A DNA stretch of 64,000 nucleotides. It comes from Flavobacteriales bacterium 33_180_T64. Its GTDB lineage: Bacteria > Bacteroidota > Bacteroidia > Flavobacteriales > Flavobacteriaceae. Numbering within the stretch: the stretch's first letter is position 1; each line of letters opens with the position of its first letter. Below are positions 62,881-64,000 of the stretch, piece after piece. The translations under genes were made by a program, and so were the position numbers. The stretch is taken from NCBI GenBank assembly GCA_002162685.1, contig MAAQ01000005.1, positions 1 to 64,000 of the forward strand, written 5' to 3'. The notes under the pieces are model-generated. The model saw nothing but the letters and a program-made list of their open reading frames with translations. It ran no database searches and had not been told where the DNA came from.

Positions 62881-63189
62881 ATGAAAACAGCAATTTATAC
62901 ATCTTATGTTTCACCAGAAGTTATACAGGTAGTTGATAGCGAGAAGCCTTCACCAAAACCTAATGAATTTTTAGTACGAATTAAAGCATCATCCGCTAAT
63001 CGTGCCTATACAATGATGAGAGCAGGAACACCGAAATTCGGGAGGTTGTTTCTCGGTCTTTTCAAACCAAAGAATACGTCACTTGGCACAGGTTTTTCAG
63101 GAATCATTAATTTAGATAGTATTATCAGTGCCCATAAATACCTTGAAACAGACCCTAAAGTAGGTAACATCGTCATCATAAATCAATAA
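62881..63189 (+). pseudogene. MDR-family quinone oxidoreductase/alcohol dehydrogenase with internal deletion
   Basis: A 102-residue frame from the ATG at 62881. Residues 1-~74 are the GroES-like N-terminus of a zinc-independent MDR enzyme (MKTAIYTSYVSPEVIQVVDS, KPNEFLVRIKASSANRAYTM, LGTGFSG). Residues ~77-102 are its extreme C-terminus (DSIISAHKYLETDPKVGNIV). The whole Rossmann NAD(P) domain, about 200 residues, is missing, yet the frame is kept. It cannot be catalytically active. It lies 29 bp before the alpha/beta hydrolase gene and may still provide its promoter. Confidence 0.75.
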
Positions 63190-63218
63190 GAATTCATCAA
63201 TCAAAAAACGAACAGTGT

Positions 63219-64000
63219 ATGTTTTTCAAATCAAAAGAAGGAAAGGAAAAGATATTAAAGCTTTATAATCAAAAGCTTAATCAACTCAATATAGTCTATT
63301 CCGAAAAGCTATTAGAAACAAAGTTCGGCGCTACTAATATTATAATTACAGGAGAAACAAAACAGCCACCATTATTACTTATTCATGGTACAGGTGGTTG
63401 TGCACCATTGATTTTAGAATCATTCCCTAATTTATCATCTAAATACTGTGTTTATGCCATTGATGTGCTTGCTCAACCTAACAAAAGTGCAGAACAAAGG
63501 TTAGATATGAAATCTCTTGATTATGGAGAATGGTTGTTAGAAGTCATCATAAAATTAAGATTAAAAAACGTCACTTTAGTTGGGTTTTCCTTTGGCGGAT
63601 TAATTAGTTTAAAGGCGCTTGAGTTTAGTGAAATTCCAATAAAAGAAGTCTTCTTAATTGCGCCTGTTTATATTGTAAACGGAATCCCTATCCTAGGATT
63701 AGTTAAGATGTTTCTGCCTTTAAAAAAATTCATAAAAACTAATAATCAGCGTTACATTAAAAAAGTATTGAACGTACTCTTTACCGAATATGATAATTTT
63801 GAATTGGCATTTATGTCAGCTACTTTTCAGAATTGTAACATGGATTTTTCACCATTACCAACAATATCTAAAACAAGTGCACAAAATATAAGTACACCTA
63901 TAACAATTTTTGCAGCAGAAAAAGATATTATGTTTCCTGGAGGAAAAATGATAAAAAGAGCGAAAAAAATTCTTCCAACTGTAAAAGATGTAGTTTTACT
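63219..64000 (+). CDS. alpha/beta hydrolase (cut by window end)
   Basis: Starts at the ATG at 63219 and stays open to the window end (260 codons seen). The alpha/beta-hydrolase fold shows the oxyanion loop LLLIHGTGGCAPLILES, nucleophile elbow GFSFGG (Ser in VTLVGFSFGGLISL), and a late strand with an acid in ITIFAAEKDIMFPGG. The catalytic His would lie beyond the window. No signal peptide. Substrate unknown; it shares the transcript of the truncated MDR gene. Confidence 0.85.
   Translation, partial: MFFKSKEGKEKILKLYNQKLNQLNIVYSEKLLETKFGATNIIITGETKQPPLLLIHGTGGCAPLILESFPNLSSKYCVYAIDVLAQPNKSAEQRLDMKSLDYGEWLLEVIIKLRLKNVTLVGFSFGGLISLKALEFSEIPIKEVFLIAPVYIVNGIPILGLVKMFLPLKKFIKTNNQRYIKKVLNVLFTEYDNFELAFMSATFQNCNMDFSPLPTISKTSAQNISTPITIFAAEKDIMFPGGKMIKRAKKILPTVKDVVL

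Overview
The window is AT-rich chromosomal DNA from a marine-type member of Bacteroidota, most likely Flavobacteriaceae. This rests on type IX secretion sorting tails on large repeat proteins, many lipoproteins, LytTR/LytS-type two-component pairs, the RNA-polymerase -7 element TAnnTTTG upstream of many genes, and little sign of Shine-Dalgarno sites. I saw no tRNA, rRNA, CRISPR array, prophage or intact transposon.

Layout. 1-1084: end of a LytS-type kinase and its LytTR regulator. 1211-8042: lipoprotein, BspA-like secreted leucine-rich-repeat protein and a run of small, partly decayed exported proteins, ending in a lipoprotein with an internal duplication. 8286-10165: EEP-family nuclease/phosphatase and ThiE. 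10560-19964: a LytTR regulator plus propeller sensor kinase, followed by exported proteins that share its promoter architecture, including a 1254-residue propeller/LRR/beta-helix protein. 20241-27481: RND efflux operon with a binding-protein/TolC fusion and a K+-channel-like last gene. 27505-30350: probable insertion carrying one exported gene, an SPFH protein, a cold-shock protein and a J-domain/KTSC protein. 30363-36562: LytTR pair divergent from FGE-like and PD40 exported proteins, then a 7TM protein. 36684-41393: alanine symporter, NTF2-like lipoprotein, Crp/Fnr regulator, HD protein, MFS transporter. 41548-50173: LytTR pair divergent from two serine-hydrolase-like proteins lacking catalytic residues, an esterase/beta-lactamase fusion and a PD40 lipoprotein. 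50311-52103: TetR and its probable MBL-fold target. 52183-54402: SLC12-like transporter. 54889-55423: toxin-antitoxin pair. 55702-59834: LytTR pair divergent from an intact serine hydrolase and an NAD(P)-binding protein. 60092-64000: FlgO/TPR/AraC one-component regulator, outer-membrane protein, gene relics and an alpha/beta hydrolase cut by the window end.

The main theme is regulation of surface and exported proteins. Five LytTR/LytS systems lie in 64 kb, and three of them face away from an operon of exported PD40, FGE-like or beta-lactamase-fold proteins. Several regulons can be read from the DNA: three promoters share a 20-bp-period direct repeat at one fixed distance from the -7 element; TetR and its neighbour share a palindrome at one fixed distance from the -7 element; two further promoter pairs share 26-28 bp boxes at equal distances. 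All functions are assigned by reading motifs in the translated sequence; no database search was run.
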